Below, one piece after another: positions 54,001-63,600 of a stretch of 64,000 bases of DNA. This DNA is from Dyadobacter fermentans DSM 18053 (GTDB lineage: Bacteria; Bacteroidota; Bacteroidia; Cytophagales; Spirosomataceae): NCBI RefSeq assembly GCF_000023125.1, contig NC_013037.1:1736001-1800000 (forward strand), in the 5' to 3' direction. The stretch's first letter is position 1. Each line of letters begins with the position of its first letter. The notes beneath the pieces were generated by a model. It did not search any database. It was given only the letters and a program-made list of their open reading frames with translations, and was not told the origin of the DNA. The position numbers and the translations under genes are program-made.

Positions 54001-54375
54001 GGATCGATGATCAACTCCGATCGCTACGCGCGCTTCGACCAGCAGGGTGTGGGCAACAGCACCGCCGGACTGGATTACTGGACGCCGGAGAACCCGACCA
54101 ACGACTACCCCCGACCGAACAAGAACGCGGGCCTCAAATACCTGTCGACGCTCGGTTATCGCGACGCCTCCTACGCACGTATCCGTAACGTGACGCTCGC
54201 GTACAACCTGCCGGTAGACAAGTTCAACTGGAAAATCATCCGCGGCCTGCGCATTTATGCCACCGCGAAAAACCTGGCGACATTCACCAAGCTCGATTAC
54301 GACCCCGAGCGGGGCGGATCGGAGAACTTCCCGATGACGAAACTGTTCGTTTTTGGTCTGAATGTAAACCTTTAA
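51067..54375 (+). CDS. SusC/RagA-type TonB-dependent glycan transporter with STN domain
   Basis: 1102 residues from the ATG at 51067 (MKKTEPLLFSLTGYKGKN), with export signal LLLWFVVVTLLACQSALA. STN domain at about 55-125 (KVINSIEKQTKARIVYSSER, LDAVLDEILSPLNLTYRVVG), carboxypeptidase-regulatory-like domain (DRTISGVLTDEKNAVLPGVS), SusC box EEVVVIGYGAVRKRDLTGSV, plug (VDGVQYGDLADINSNDIESM, YGSRGANGVILITTKKGRSG) and barrel to the terminal VFGLNVNL. It forms a complex with the SusD protein encoded next. Signalling through FecR and the sigma factor is likely. Confidence 0.95.
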   Translation: MKKTEPLLFSLTGYKGKNSTRKLLLWFVVVTLLACQSALAIDFQQEVMSRLVTLKIRNQRFEKVINSIEKQTKARIVYSSERVNVARTVSVEVNNVRLDAVLDEILSPLNLTYRVVGGQIVLENAAREESMAPQKSQAVDRTISGVLTDEKNAVLPGVSVVLKGTNRGTTSDGEGKFSLIVPDDPSAILTFSFVGYQSQDVVLGAQTAFNVSLKPDIGALEEVVVIGYGAVRKRDLTGSVVQLKSEQLKEVPSNNVLDAVQGKIAGADITRSSGQAGAGVNITIRGNRSIGGNNSPLIIVDGVQYGDLADINSNDIESMEVLKDASSIAIYGSRGANGVILITTKKGRSGRPDISFNSYAGVSQVTMYPRAMNITEFRDFKREAWRAAGVWNSPADDPAIFTNVAEYDALQKGTWTDYQKELIHPGFQQNYQLGFRGGSEKLKSYVSVDYFNEKGVLKMDEMKRYTARLNVDYTLTDWMKIGLQSQLTYYNQSVRRDPLNQANKISPLGSLYDENGNFNFIMLDGQTANPLSDEQPGVFNNNILTTRTLTNGYVEITPLKGLTFRSTLGANLSSSRNGAYSSPKSIDRSLTGKSLATYNVSNGRTINWENVLTYQKVFEQHSFTFTGIGSSLATVSDNASASGVNQLIPSQLFYSLGSATEEIKINSAYSKNNLVSFAARVNYGFKERYLLTLTARKDGSSKLAPGNKWTFFPSAAFAWRIIDEGFMKNVKKLSDLKLRVSYGIAGNDPSGPYATQTTLTRIAFGFDEVAYPAYTFSRNVGNAALGWELSATQNLGLDFGLFDGRINGSIDYYDTRTSDLLLDRGLPPTTGVTTVKQNIGKTRNRGIEVVLGTTNVRTRDFTWNTNLTFTKNKEEITELVTEGNDIGNGWFIGSPISVFYDYEKLGIWQTSEAEQAKAMSPTQLPGEIKVKDQNGDGKIDAVNDRVILGTPRPKWSGGLDNTIKFKGFDLNFMIYARIGSMINSDRYARFDQQGVGNSTAGLDYWTPENPTNDYPRPNKNAGLKYLSTLGYRDASYARIRNVTLAYNLPVDKFNWKIIRGLRIYATAKNLATFTKLDYDPERGGSENFPMTKLFVFGLNVNL

Positions 54376-54396
54376 CCCTTTAAACCAGTCGAAACA

Positions 54397-56043
54397 ATGC
54401 GATCAAAACTATTGAAAACAGGGTTAATAGCGGTTTCCCTCATGGGGCTGTTTGCCTGTGAAAATACGCTGGAAGAATACAACCCGTCGGGCCTGACGTC
54501 CGCCAACGTGTACACGACGCCCGAGGGCTTCGAAACGCTTGTGAATGCCGCCTACTCGTACCAGCGCTGGTGGTACGGCAAGGAAGAAGGCTACAACATC
54601 GCTGAAACCGGCACGGACATCTGGACCAGCGGCGCCGGCGAAGTGTACCGCGATTTGACCCAATACCTGAACCTGCAAGGCAGCAATACGGCCCTTACCA
54701 ATGAATGGCGGGAGTTTTACGCGGCGATCAACCTCTGCAACGGGGGCATCAACCGCATTGACGAAGCCGGCCTTTCAGCCACATTGCGCCTCGTGCGCGA
54801 AGGTGAGCTGCGCTTTCTGCGGGCATTCTACTACTGGCACATCGTCGAAACCTGGGGCGGCGTGCATTTCACCACCACCGAAACGAACGGCATCGTGACT
54901 ACCGCCAACAAAACACCGGTAGAGACATTCTACAAGCAGATTTTCGAAGACCTGCAAATAGCAGCCAATAACCTGCCCGCCACGCAGCCGCAATATGGTC
55001 GCGTTACAAAGGGCGCCGCGCAGGCGTTTCTGGCCAGAATGTACCTCACCCGGGGCATGAACAAAGAGGCGCTGGAAATGGCCAAAGCGGTACTGGAAGG
55101 CAACTACGGCTATCAGCTTGAAGCGAACTATGCCGATTTGTGGAAAATGAGCAATTTGAAGTCCAAAGAGGTGATTTACACGGTTGATTACGCGGCTAAC
55201 CTCGCCCTGAACGACCTCGCCAACTCGACTTTCAACCCGTACGGCCACAGCCGCGGCAGCAACAACGCGCATTTGCTCTTCCTGATGAAGTACGACGACC
55301 GCCCCGGCATGACGCGCGACATTACCAACGGCCGGCCGTTTAACCGCTACATGCCTACCCGCTTCCTGCTGGACCTGTTCTCGGCCGACGACGCCCGTTA
55401 CGAAGGCAGTTTTATGGAAGTATGGTATGCCAATTCAAACACGCTTCCTACGGGCATTGCAAAAGGTGATACCGCTGTTTACTGCACTAAAAAAGAAATC
55501 CCGGATAACGTGGAAGCTTCGAAAAAGTACCAGACCTACGACCGCAGCGACATTTACCTTGCCGATGGCACCGTGAAGGACAACCTGCGCTACCCGACGC
55601 TTTCGAAGTTTATGGACCCGTCCCGCGCCAGCCTGAACGAGGCGCAAAGCGCGCGCGACGTGTTCGTGATCCGCCTTGCGGAAGTATACCTGATCGCCGC
55701 CGAAGCTGCCATGCAGCTGGGTGACCTCGCCGCAGCCGCGGAGTACGTCAACAAAGTGCGCACGAGAGCTGCGAAACCGGGCAAGACGGCGGCTATGCAG
55801 ATCAAACCGGCCGACGTAACCCTGGATTTCATCCTCGATGAGCGTGCCCGCGAGCTGGCGGGAGAGCAGCTCCGCTGGTTCGACCTGAAACGGACCGGCA
55901 AGCTGGTGGAGCGCGTTAAAAAACACGCCCCCGACAATGCAATCAACATTCAGGAGCACCATACCCTGCGCCCGATCCCGCAAACCCAGCTCGACGCGGT
56001 AGTGAACAAAAGCGAGTTCAATCAGAATGCCGGTTATCAATAA
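54397..56043 (+). CDS. SusD/RagB-type surface glycan-binding lipoprotein
   Basis: 548 residues; lipoprotein signal MRSKLLKTGLIAVSLMGLFAC (Cys21). SusD patterns: NPSGLTSANVYTTPEGFETL, EGELRFLRAFYYWHIVETWG, RVTKGAAQAFLARMYLTRG, and the C-terminal FILDERARELAGEQLRWFDL and NKSEFNQNAGYQ. It starts 21 bp after susC. A terminator-like hairpin follows before the pectinase gene. The residues that bind glycan cannot be read from sequence alone. Confidence 0.95.
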   Translation: MRSKLLKTGLIAVSLMGLFACENTLEEYNPSGLTSANVYTTPEGFETLVNAAYSYQRWWYGKEEGYNIAETGTDIWTSGAGEVYRDLTQYLNLQGSNTALTNEWREFYAAINLCNGGINRIDEAGLSATLRLVREGELRFLRAFYYWHIVETWGGVHFTTTETNGIVTTANKTPVETFYKQIFEDLQIAANNLPATQPQYGRVTKGAAQAFLARMYLTRGMNKEALEMAKAVLEGNYGYQLEANYADLWKMSNLKSKEVIYTVDYAANLALNDLANSTFNPYGHSRGSNNAHLLFLMKYDDRPGMTRDITNGRPFNRYMPTRFLLDLFSADDARYEGSFMEVWYANSNTLPTGIAKGDTAVYCTKKEIPDNVEASKKYQTYDRSDIYLADGTVKDNLRYPTLSKFMDPSRASLNEAQSARDVFVIRLAEVYLIAAEAAMQLGDLAAAAEYVNKVRTRAAKPGKTAAMQIKPADVTLDFILDERARELAGEQLRWFDLKRTGKLVERVKKHAPDNAINIQEHHTLRPIPQTQLDAVVNKSEFNQNAGYQ

Positions 56044-56062
56044 ATCCATTTTCTATTAAACG

Positions 56063-56095
56063 TCTTCCTGCCCTCAAAGGCAGGAAGATTCTTTT
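56063..56095 (+). terminator. Terminator-like hairpin between susD and the GH28 gene
   Basis: TCTTCCTGCC (56063-56072) pairs with GGCAGGAAGA (56079-56088), six-base loop, followed by TTCTTTT (56089-56095). Four bases later the next start codon begins. Confidence 0.75.
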
Positions 56096-56098
56096 GCT

Positions 56099-57767
56099 AT
56101 GACTTACAAAACCAAAATTGCCGCATTGGCCCTCGCCTCCCTGGCCTGGTGCAACGTGTCAGCGCCGGAAGCTTCCGCTCAGTCGGCACCGTACAGCTGG
56201 TCCAACCTGCCGAAGATCCAGCAACCGGTTTTCCGCAAGGACACCGTCCGCATTACCGCATTCGGCGCGGTGGCCGATGGCCATACACTCAACACAAAGG
56301 CCATTAACCAGGCCATTGAAAGTTGCAGCAAAAAAGGCGGCGGCGTGGTGCTGGTTCCCGGCCGGGCTGTGGATCACGGGGCCGGTGGTGATGAAAAGTA
56401 ATGTGAACCTGCATTTGCAGGAGGGCTCGCTGCTGCTTTTCACGACCGACAAGTCGCAATACGCCATTACCGAAGGTTTTTATGAAGGAAAAGCCGCCGC
56501 ACGGAACGAGTCGCCCATTTCGGGAAAAGACCTTGAAAATGTGGCCATTACCGGCAAAGGGATTGTGGACGGAAACGGCGATGTGTGGCGGGCTGTAAAC
56601 AAAAACCAGCTCACCGAGCCTCAATGGAAAGAAAAAATCGCCTCGGGCGGCGTGCTGAAAGACGATGGCAAGGTATGGTACCCGAGCGAGCAGTTTAAAA
56701 GCGCCAGCGTGGGCAATAAGAGCATGCTGCTGACAGGCGGCAAAAAGCCTGCGGACTTTACGGATATCAAAGATTTTCTGCGGCCTAACCTGGTGGTTTT
56801 CAATAACTGCAAAAAAGTGTTGCTGGAAGGCGTTACGTTCCAGAATTCGGCCGCCTGGTGCCTGCACCCGCTCATGGTTCAGGACCTGACCATCCGCAAT
56901 GTACGTGTCAAAAACCCCGAATACGCCCATAACGGCGACGGAATGGACATCGAATCCTGCAAAAACTTCCTGATCGAAGGCTGCGTGCTCGATGTGGGTG
57001 ATGACGCCATTTGCATTAAGTCAGGCAAAGACGAGGAAGGCCGCAAGCGCGGTATCCCGACCGAAAACGGCATTATCCGCAACAACATCGTGTACCAGGG
57101 CCACGGCGGTTTTGTGGTAGGCAGCGAAATGAGCGGTGGCGCCCGAAACATTTTCGTGGAGGAATGCACGTTCATGGGCACCGATAAGGGCCTGCGTTTC
57201 AAATCGGTACGCGGTCGTGGCGGCGTGGTGGAGAAGATTTATGCGCGGAATATCAATATGAAAGACATCAAGCAGGAAGCGATTTTCTTCGACCTGTATT
57301 ATTTCGTCAAGTTCGCGACCGACGGAGAGCGTGATATGCGGCCTGTCGTGAATGAGGGCACGCCGGTTTTCAAAGACATGCATTTTGAAAATATCGTGTG
57401 CAATGGCGCTACCAAAGGCGTGTTTGTGCGCGGGTTACCGGAAATGCCGGTGCGCAATATTGTGATGAAAAACATGGTGCTTTCAGCGGAAACCGGCGTG
57501 GAACTTACCGACGCCGACCAGATCCGCTTCAAGGATGTGAAACTGATCACAAAGCATTCCAAACCGGTGATTTTCACAGACAATGCCACCAATGTCACAT
57601 TCGACGGCCTCAAATACAACGACCGCAGCGAAACGCTAATTTCGGTAAATGGCGAACGCAGCAAGAACATCAGCATTTCACACACCGACGCGTCGAAAGC
57701 ACAAAAAGTAAAGGAATTTTCAAAAGGAGCACAGGAGAAGAGCCTGGTTATTCATGAAGGTAAATAA
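56099..57767 (+). pseudogene. GH28 polygalacturonase-like gene with a +1 frameshift
   Basis: Two overlapping frames make one protein. The first (from 56099) gives a signal peptide and the GH28 start DTVRITAFGAVADGHTLNTK, AINQAIESCSKKGGGVVLVP; it then runs out after residue 100. The second frame continues GLWITGPVVMKSNVNLHLQE and the whole right-handed helix. Removing one G at about 56358-56365 restores one frame of about 555 residues. GH28 catalytic motifs are intact: HNGDGMDI, GDDAICIKSG, GHGGFVVGSE and RFKS. It hydrolyses galacturonan-type pectin. Sequencing error, recent mutation or programmed shifting cannot be told apart here. Its end overlaps the GH43 start by 14 bp. Confidence 0.85.
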
Positions 57768-59409
57768 ATACTGCTGGGTAGCCGGCGCATTGCTGGCTAC
57801 CTCGGCATTTGCACAGAAAAAAACGGTTTCACAACCAACATCCATTTCCGAAACCTGGGTGACCGATCTGCGCGACGGCCGCTACCAAAACCCCGTCCTG
57901 CACGCCGATTACTCCGACCCGGACGCATGCCGCGTGGGCGACGACTTCTACATGACCGCATCCAGTTTCGACGCGGTGCCCGGCCTGCCCATTCTGCATT
58001 CCAAAGATCTTGTGAACTGGACGCTGATCGGCCACGCATTGCCGAGACAAGTGCCGATCGAGCATTTTGAGCAAACGCAGCATGGCAACGGCGTGTGGGC
58101 GCCGGCGATCCGGTTTCATCAGGGAGAATTTTATATCTACTACCCCGACCCGGATTTCGGCATTTATGTCACCAAGGCTAAAAATGCTGCGGGGCCGTGG
58201 AGCGAGCCGGTGCTGGTGGAAGGAGGAAAAGGGCTGATCGATCCGTGCCCGCTCTGGGACGACGACGGGCAGGTGTACCTCGTGCACGGATGGGCGGGCA
58301 GCCGCGCGGGCATCAAGAGCGTGATCACGGTGAAGAAAATGAATGCGGAAGGCACCAAAGTGACCGACGCCGGCGCGCTCGTGTACGATGGCCACAAGAT
58401 TGACCCAACCGTGGAAGGGCCCAAATTTTACAAAAGAAATGGCTTTTACTACATTTTTGCCCCTGCCGGTGGCGTGGCTACGGGCTGGCAGATTGTGCTG
58501 CGGTCCAAAAACGTGTACGGTCCTTATGAGCGGAAAGTAGTGATGGCCGAGGGCAAATCGGGCATTAACGGGCCGCACCAGGGCGCCTGGGTAACCACCA
58601 GCCCGGTGAACGGCAAATCGGAAGACTGGTTCCTGCATTTTCAGGACAAAAACGAATATGGCCGCGTGGTGCATCTGCAACCAATGAAATGGGTGAACGA
58701 CTGGCCGGTAATCGGCACAGACCCGGACGGGGACGGCATCGGCGATCCCGTGCTGACGTACGCCAAACCATTGACCGCCAAGCAATACCCGCCCGCCACT
58801 CCGCCCGAGTCCGACGAATTCAGCGGGCCTGCATTGGGAAAACAATGGCAATGGCAGGCGAACCCGAAAGGCATATGGGCCATGCCCGCGGCGGGCTTTT
58901 TGAGATTATATAGTTACAAAACACCCGCACAGGCGAAAAACCTCTGGGACGCCCCAAATGTACTGTCGCAGAAATTTCCGGCAGAGGCATTTACCGTCAC
59001 AACCAAATTCCGATTTACCCCGAACGCCAATCTGAGCAACGAAAAGACGGGTTTGGTGATCATCGGGCAAAGCTATGCGAGCATTTATCTGCGGAGCGGG
59101 AAAAATAAAATGGAGCTGGTTTATGCCACTTGCGCGAAAGCTGCTGACGGAAAGCCGGAAACGGAGCGCGTTTTGGCGGAATGGAAGCCGGAAACCGACC
59201 TGTACCTGCGCGTGAAAGTGAGCAAAGGCGGCCAATGCACATTCAGTTACAGCGAAAACGGCACCGAGTTTAAAACAACCGGGGAGACATTCAAAGCGGA
59301 GCCAGGCAGGTGGATCGGTGCGAAAGCGGGCATATTCTGCACCCGCGAAACACAAACCAACGACTCGGGCTATGCAGATTACGACTGGTTCCGACTGACG
59401 AAAGATTAG
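57754..59409 (+). CDS. Glycoside hydrolase family 43 with C-terminal beta-sandwich
   Basis: 551 residues with signal peptide MKVNKYCWVAGALLATSAFA. Five-blade GH43 propeller with the three catalytic acids in HADYSDPDACRVGDDFYMTA (Asp base), LIDPCPLWDDDGQVYLVHGW (Asp) and KIDPTVEGPKFYKRNGFYYI (Glu acid). A GH43_C2-type sandwich follows (about 355-550; DEFSGPALGKQWQWQANPKG). The subfamily pattern fits alpha-arabinofuranosidase, beta-xylosidase or exo-acting galactanase activity; the pectin context favours arabinan or galactan side chains (inference). It is coupled to the GH28 gene. Confidence 0.93.
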   Translation: MKVNKYCWVAGALLATSAFAQKKTVSQPTSISETWVTDLRDGRYQNPVLHADYSDPDACRVGDDFYMTASSFDAVPGLPILHSKDLVNWTLIGHALPRQVPIEHFEQTQHGNGVWAPAIRFHQGEFYIYYPDPDFGIYVTKAKNAAGPWSEPVLVEGGKGLIDPCPLWDDDGQVYLVHGWAGSRAGIKSVITVKKMNAEGTKVTDAGALVYDGHKIDPTVEGPKFYKRNGFYYIFAPAGGVATGWQIVLRSKNVYGPYERKVVMAEGKSGINGPHQGAWVTTSPVNGKSEDWFLHFQDKNEYGRVVHLQPMKWVNDWPVIGTDPDGDGIGDPVLTYAKPLTAKQYPPATPPESDEFSGPALGKQWQWQANPKGIWAMPAAGFLRLYSYKTPAQAKNLWDAPNVLSQKFPAEAFTVTTKFRFTPNANLSNEKTGLVIIGQSYASIYLRSGKNKMELVYATCAKAADGKPETERVLAEWKPETDLYLRVKVSKGGQCTFSYSENGTEFKTTGETFKAEPGRWIGAKAGIFCTRETQTNDSGYADYDWFRLTKD

Positions 59410-59433
59410 TGTCGAACCATGTCAAATAGGTGG

Positions 59434-59820
59434 TTAAGCAATTCCGGGATTTTCGGGATTCAGGACGACGTTGCGCTTACGACCTGAATAGTTGAATTTG
59501 ACCGAAACGTGGTCGCCGGCCTGGGGAATGCGGTTGAGTTGTTCGCGAAGCACGTGAATTTCTGTTACAAAATTGCGTCCCCTGGCCGGTTTCACATGCA
59601 CCTGAAAAGTGTAATAGGTTTCGCCCTGCAAATAAGAGCCGGGATGTTCTTCCGAGAGCAGCACCACGGCATCGGCAACCTGCCCGCCCTGCATGCTTTT
59701 GCCGCCGAGCAGCAGCATTGTCCTCCTGAAACGATACAGGAACCATAGCCCGCCGACGATCAGAAAAGCCAGTAATAAAATGAGCAACCATTGCTCCGTT
59801 AGTGTCGCCAGTATCTCCAT
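59434..59820 (-). CDS. Membrane-anchored protein of unknown function
   Basis: 128 residues: one N-terminal membrane segment (WLLILLLAFLIVGGLWFLY, about 11-29), a basic stop (RFRR) and a small soluble beta domain (DAVVLLSEEHPGSYLQGETY, FQVHVKPARGRNFVTEIHVL, GDHVSVKFNYSGRKRNVVLN). The domain looks like those of DUF3592-type proteins, but I cannot name it securely. It stands alone between convergent genes. Confidence 0.8.
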   Translation of the reverse strand: MEILATLTEQWLLILLLAFLIVGGLWFLYRFRRTMLLLGGKSMQGGQVADAVVLLSEEHPGSYLQGETYYTFQVHVKPARGRNFVTEIHVLREQLNRIPQAGDHVSVKFNYSGRKRNVVLNPENPGIA

Positions 59821-59896
59821 AGCCCATAGAATTCAATGGCTTCAAAGAAAACCGGCAACGTTCCAAGTTAAGACAATAGTGATTTAACGGGCATTC

Positions 59897-60661
59897 TCAC
59901 TTATCGAGTGGCTGGTTTCCGAGCGGCAATTGTAAAAGCACTTCTTCCTTCTTGCGTCTCGATATTTCTACACGGCTGCCATCCAGCAATTCCACCAGAT
60001 CATGGTCAGCCATGAGTTTTGCAATAAATTTCGGATTCACCAGGTGTGATTTGTGTGTGCGGATAAAGCCGAATTCCGTCAGCATTTCTTCATAGTGTTT
60101 GAGCGTCTTGCTCGCGAGAACGGGTTTCCGGCTTTTGATGTAAATATTGGTATAGTTACCCTCTCCCTGCAACCGGACGATCTGGTCGAGCGTGAAAAAC
60201 GATACGCCGTCCTGATAAGGCACCGCCAGACGGAATTCGCTGGCCCTTTTGTGGGCAATGTTCCGGACCAGGTTATCGAACAGCACGGGGTTCTGATGTA
60301 CGTTGGCCTTTTTGAGAAAACGGTTCACGGCCGACCGCAACTCGTCGGGATCGACGGGTTTCAGCAGGTAGTCCAATGCGCTGAACCGGATCGCCTGCAC
60401 GGCGTACTGATTGTAAGCCGTGGTAAAAATCACTTCGAAAGCCGGTTCCTTCAATGCCCTGAGAAAGTCGAAGCCGTTCTTGCCCGGCATTTCAACGTCC
60501 AGGAAAACAATGTTCGGCCGGAATGTTTTCAGTATCTGGAGGGCATTATCCACCGATTCCGCTTGCTTTACTTCACGCACCTCCTCCACATAGGTTTCAA
60601 TGTAATGCGCCAGCACATTTCTTGATCTAGGCTCGTCGTCGACAATAAGTACTTTGATCAT
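59897..60661 (-). CDS. LytTR-family response regulator
   Basis: 254 residues: receiver domain (IKVLIVDDEPRSRNVLAHYI, phospho-acceptor Asp55 in IVFLDVEMPGKNG, Lys in YLLKPVDPDE) and LytTR DNA-binding domain (about 140-250; VSFFTLDQIVRLQGEGNYTN, FIRTHKSHLVNPKF). It begins 6 bp after the kinase stop codon on the same strand, so the two form a two-component pair. It is convergent to the pectin locus and may control it or another operon. Confidence 0.95.
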   Translation of the reverse strand: MIKVLIVDDEPRSRNVLAHYIETYVEEVREVKQAESVDNALQILKTFRPNIVFLDVEMPGKNGFDFLRALKEPAFEVIFTTAYNQYAVQAIRFSALDYLLKPVDPDELRSAVNRFLKKANVHQNPVLFDNLVRNIAHKRASEFRLAVPYQDGVSFFTLDQIVRLQGEGNYTNIYIKSRKPVLASKTLKHYEEMLTEFGFIRTHKSHLVNPKFIAKLMADHDLVELLDGSRVEISRRKKEEVLLQLPLGNQPLDK

Positions 60662-60667
60662 CTTCGT

Positions 60668-63600
60668 CTAGGTTTGATATAAATAGGTGGATAATTCTAT
60701 TCTGACAAGCGTTCCGGTGGGGTTGCCGGCGTCGTCGTAAAGGTCTGTCACCTCCATCTGCGCGTGGTTCCCCTGCCGCGCCAGCACGTCGATCCGGTCT
60801 TCACAGATACGTATCCCGCGCGACTCGTGTTCCCGTGTACGCGAGGAATTCTGGCGTAGTTCTGCCGATTTTTTCCTCCCAATGCCGTTGTCCTCGATTT
60901 CGCAGGCGAATTGTTCGGGGCCGGTCAGGAAAAAACTGATCCGCATGTGCCGGTCGCCCTGCTTATGCATGAGCCCGTGCCACAGCCCGTTTTCCACGAA
61001 CGGTTGCAGCAGCATGGACGGCAGGCGCACATAATCGTCTTCCAGCTCGGGATCTATTTCAATGGAATAGGTAAATCCCTGTCCGAAACGCATCAGTTCC
61101 AGTTCGAGGTAAAGTTCCAGCACGTCGCGCTCCTCGGCGATCGTGACGAGGTTCCTGCCCGAGTTGTTGAGCACCAGCCTGAACAGCTTGGCGAATTTAT
61201 TCAGGTACTTGCTCGCTTCGGTGTATTTCTGGGTGACGATGCATTCCTGTATGCTATTCAGGCAATTAAAGATAAAATGCGGGTTCATCTGCGCACGCAG
61301 GGCCATTAGCTGACTCTCCGCCAGCATTTTATTAATGCGAAGCAGCATAATCTCCTGCCTTTCCGCCTGCGCGCGGGCCATAGCCTCGGTGATTTTGTTG
61401 GCGCTGATGGCCGCGATCGTGGAAATCGCACGGACGTGATCGTGGTTATAAAAATTCTTGCTGGGATGCTCCGAGTCGATCACGCCGATCACCTGGCCCT
61501 CGTGCAGAATGGGCACGGCGAGTTCCGAAAACCGCGCCTGGTCGTCGATGATATAACGCGGGTCTTTGGACGTGTCGCCGATGATTTGCGGCAACCCGGT
61601 GGCGGCCGCCGTGCCCACGATCCCCTCGCCGACCGGTATTTCGATCGGGTTCAGGATTTCATATTCCTTCGGACTTTTGGGACCGTAGGCGGCTTTCTGG
61701 ATGAGTGTGTTGGTTTCCTTATCGAGCAAATACACGACGCAATCCTCGAAATGCAGCTTTGAAATGCAATTGCGGGCAATGTCCCAGCAAATTTCGTTCA
61801 CCGAGTTATCCCCGTAAACGCTGTTGGCAAAGTACTCGATCGTGTCGTCGAGATCCTTCTTATGCCGCCTTTTAGTATAAATCCGGGCAAACCAGTAGAG
61901 CGAACCGCCTGTCGCAAGGGCGCACACAACGAAAAACCACCAGGTTTGCCACCAATGCGGCAATACTTTCAGGCTCAGCGTTTGCGCGGTGCGCATCCAG
62001 CGGCCATTTTCATCGGTACTTCTCACTTTGAAAACATATTCGCCGGGAAGGAGGTTGGTATACGACGCCGTGATGTTGCGGCCCGCCATCACCCAGTCGT
62101 TGTCGAGGCCCACGAGCTGGTAGCTGTATTGCAGCGACGGAATGTCGCGGTGACTGAGCGAGGCGTACTGGAATGCGACGAACGATTCGTCCGGGTTCAG
62201 TTCCAGCGGCCCGCCGTCCAGGTCCTGCAACCGCTCCTGCCCGAATATCTTCACGGAGGTAATGGCCGGAGGCTTCTGCACCGGCACCGAAGCGAAATGC
62301 CGCGGGTTGATTACCACGACGTGGTCGAGCATGACCGCGTAAATTTTGCCCTCGGCCAGCGTCACGTAATTCCAGTAATCCTGCAAGGTCTTGCCCAAAT
62401 CGAGCTCCACCTTGCTCACATTGTTGCTCGCGGGATCATACGTTGCCAATCCTTCGCGGCTCGCGCACCAGATTACGCCCTTGTCGTCAATGCCCAGTGA
62501 CGAAATCTGGTCGTACGGCAAGCCATCCTTCGTCGTGATACTCCGGATCACCTTCCCGCCCGCATCGATTTTGAGCAGGCCGCTGGAAGTCGCCGCGGCC
62601 CATATTTCGCCGGTTTTGCTTTGGCGCATTTCATAAATGTACTCCTCGGCAATGTCGGGCGCGGGCAGCATGGAGAAATGCTCGCGTTGGTGATCATAGC
62701 GCAGCATTCCTTTGCCCTGCACGCTAAACAGAATGTCGCCATTTGAAAGCGGTATAAAAGCCTGTGCATCGGCGAATGCGAAAAGGCCGTAACGCGGGTC
62801 GGTACCGTCAAACCGCAGGGTCGTTTTAGTAGCCGGCTGGTAGCGGTAAATGGCGTCGCCGTCAATCTGGAACCATATATTTTTTTGTTTATCCAAAAAA
62901 ACAAAGGGTGCTTCGTAGGATGCCAGGCCGGGCTTCGTCTGGTTGAAGCGCCGCAACACGGTTTCTCCGGGCGAGAGTGAGTAAATACCGTCGAAACCGG
63001 CAAACCACCAGGTATCGTCCACTTTGGCGGTCATAACGAACCGGTTATTGCGCAGCCGTTTGCTGGGCGTCACGAATTTCTGGTATTTGCGATCTGCCGT
63101 GTTGTAGAACACAACGCCATCTTCCTTGCAGGCCACGATCATGCTGCCGTCGACGGTGATGGAGTTGGCATGGGCAAAGTTTGTTTCGAGAAAAAACGGA
63201 AAGCTGGGCAGTTTGTAAATCGCCTCGATGGGATTTTTGGGGAGCGTTTTGCTCACGCCATTGATCGTCCCGAGCCATACATTGCCTTGCGCGTCGGAAA
63301 TCGCGTCCCGAAAATGCCCGTAAGCGATGGTGTAGGCCTGGTCCTGGCTGTATTCGATTTTGCGGAAAGGCTGCCCCGGTTCTTTCACAAATGCCGCAAA
63401 GAGCCAGGTAGAGACCCACAGCCGGTCCTGCCGGTCCATAAAAATGAAATTGCAGCCCTCACCAATCAGCTTGCCATCCAGCGCATAATGCGTGTCCACT
63501 TTGCCGGTGCGGTAGTTCCAGTAGTTCAGCGACGGGTCGGTATCGCAGCCATACCACACATTTCCCGTACGGTCGACGGCGATCGCGTGCACTTTCGCCG

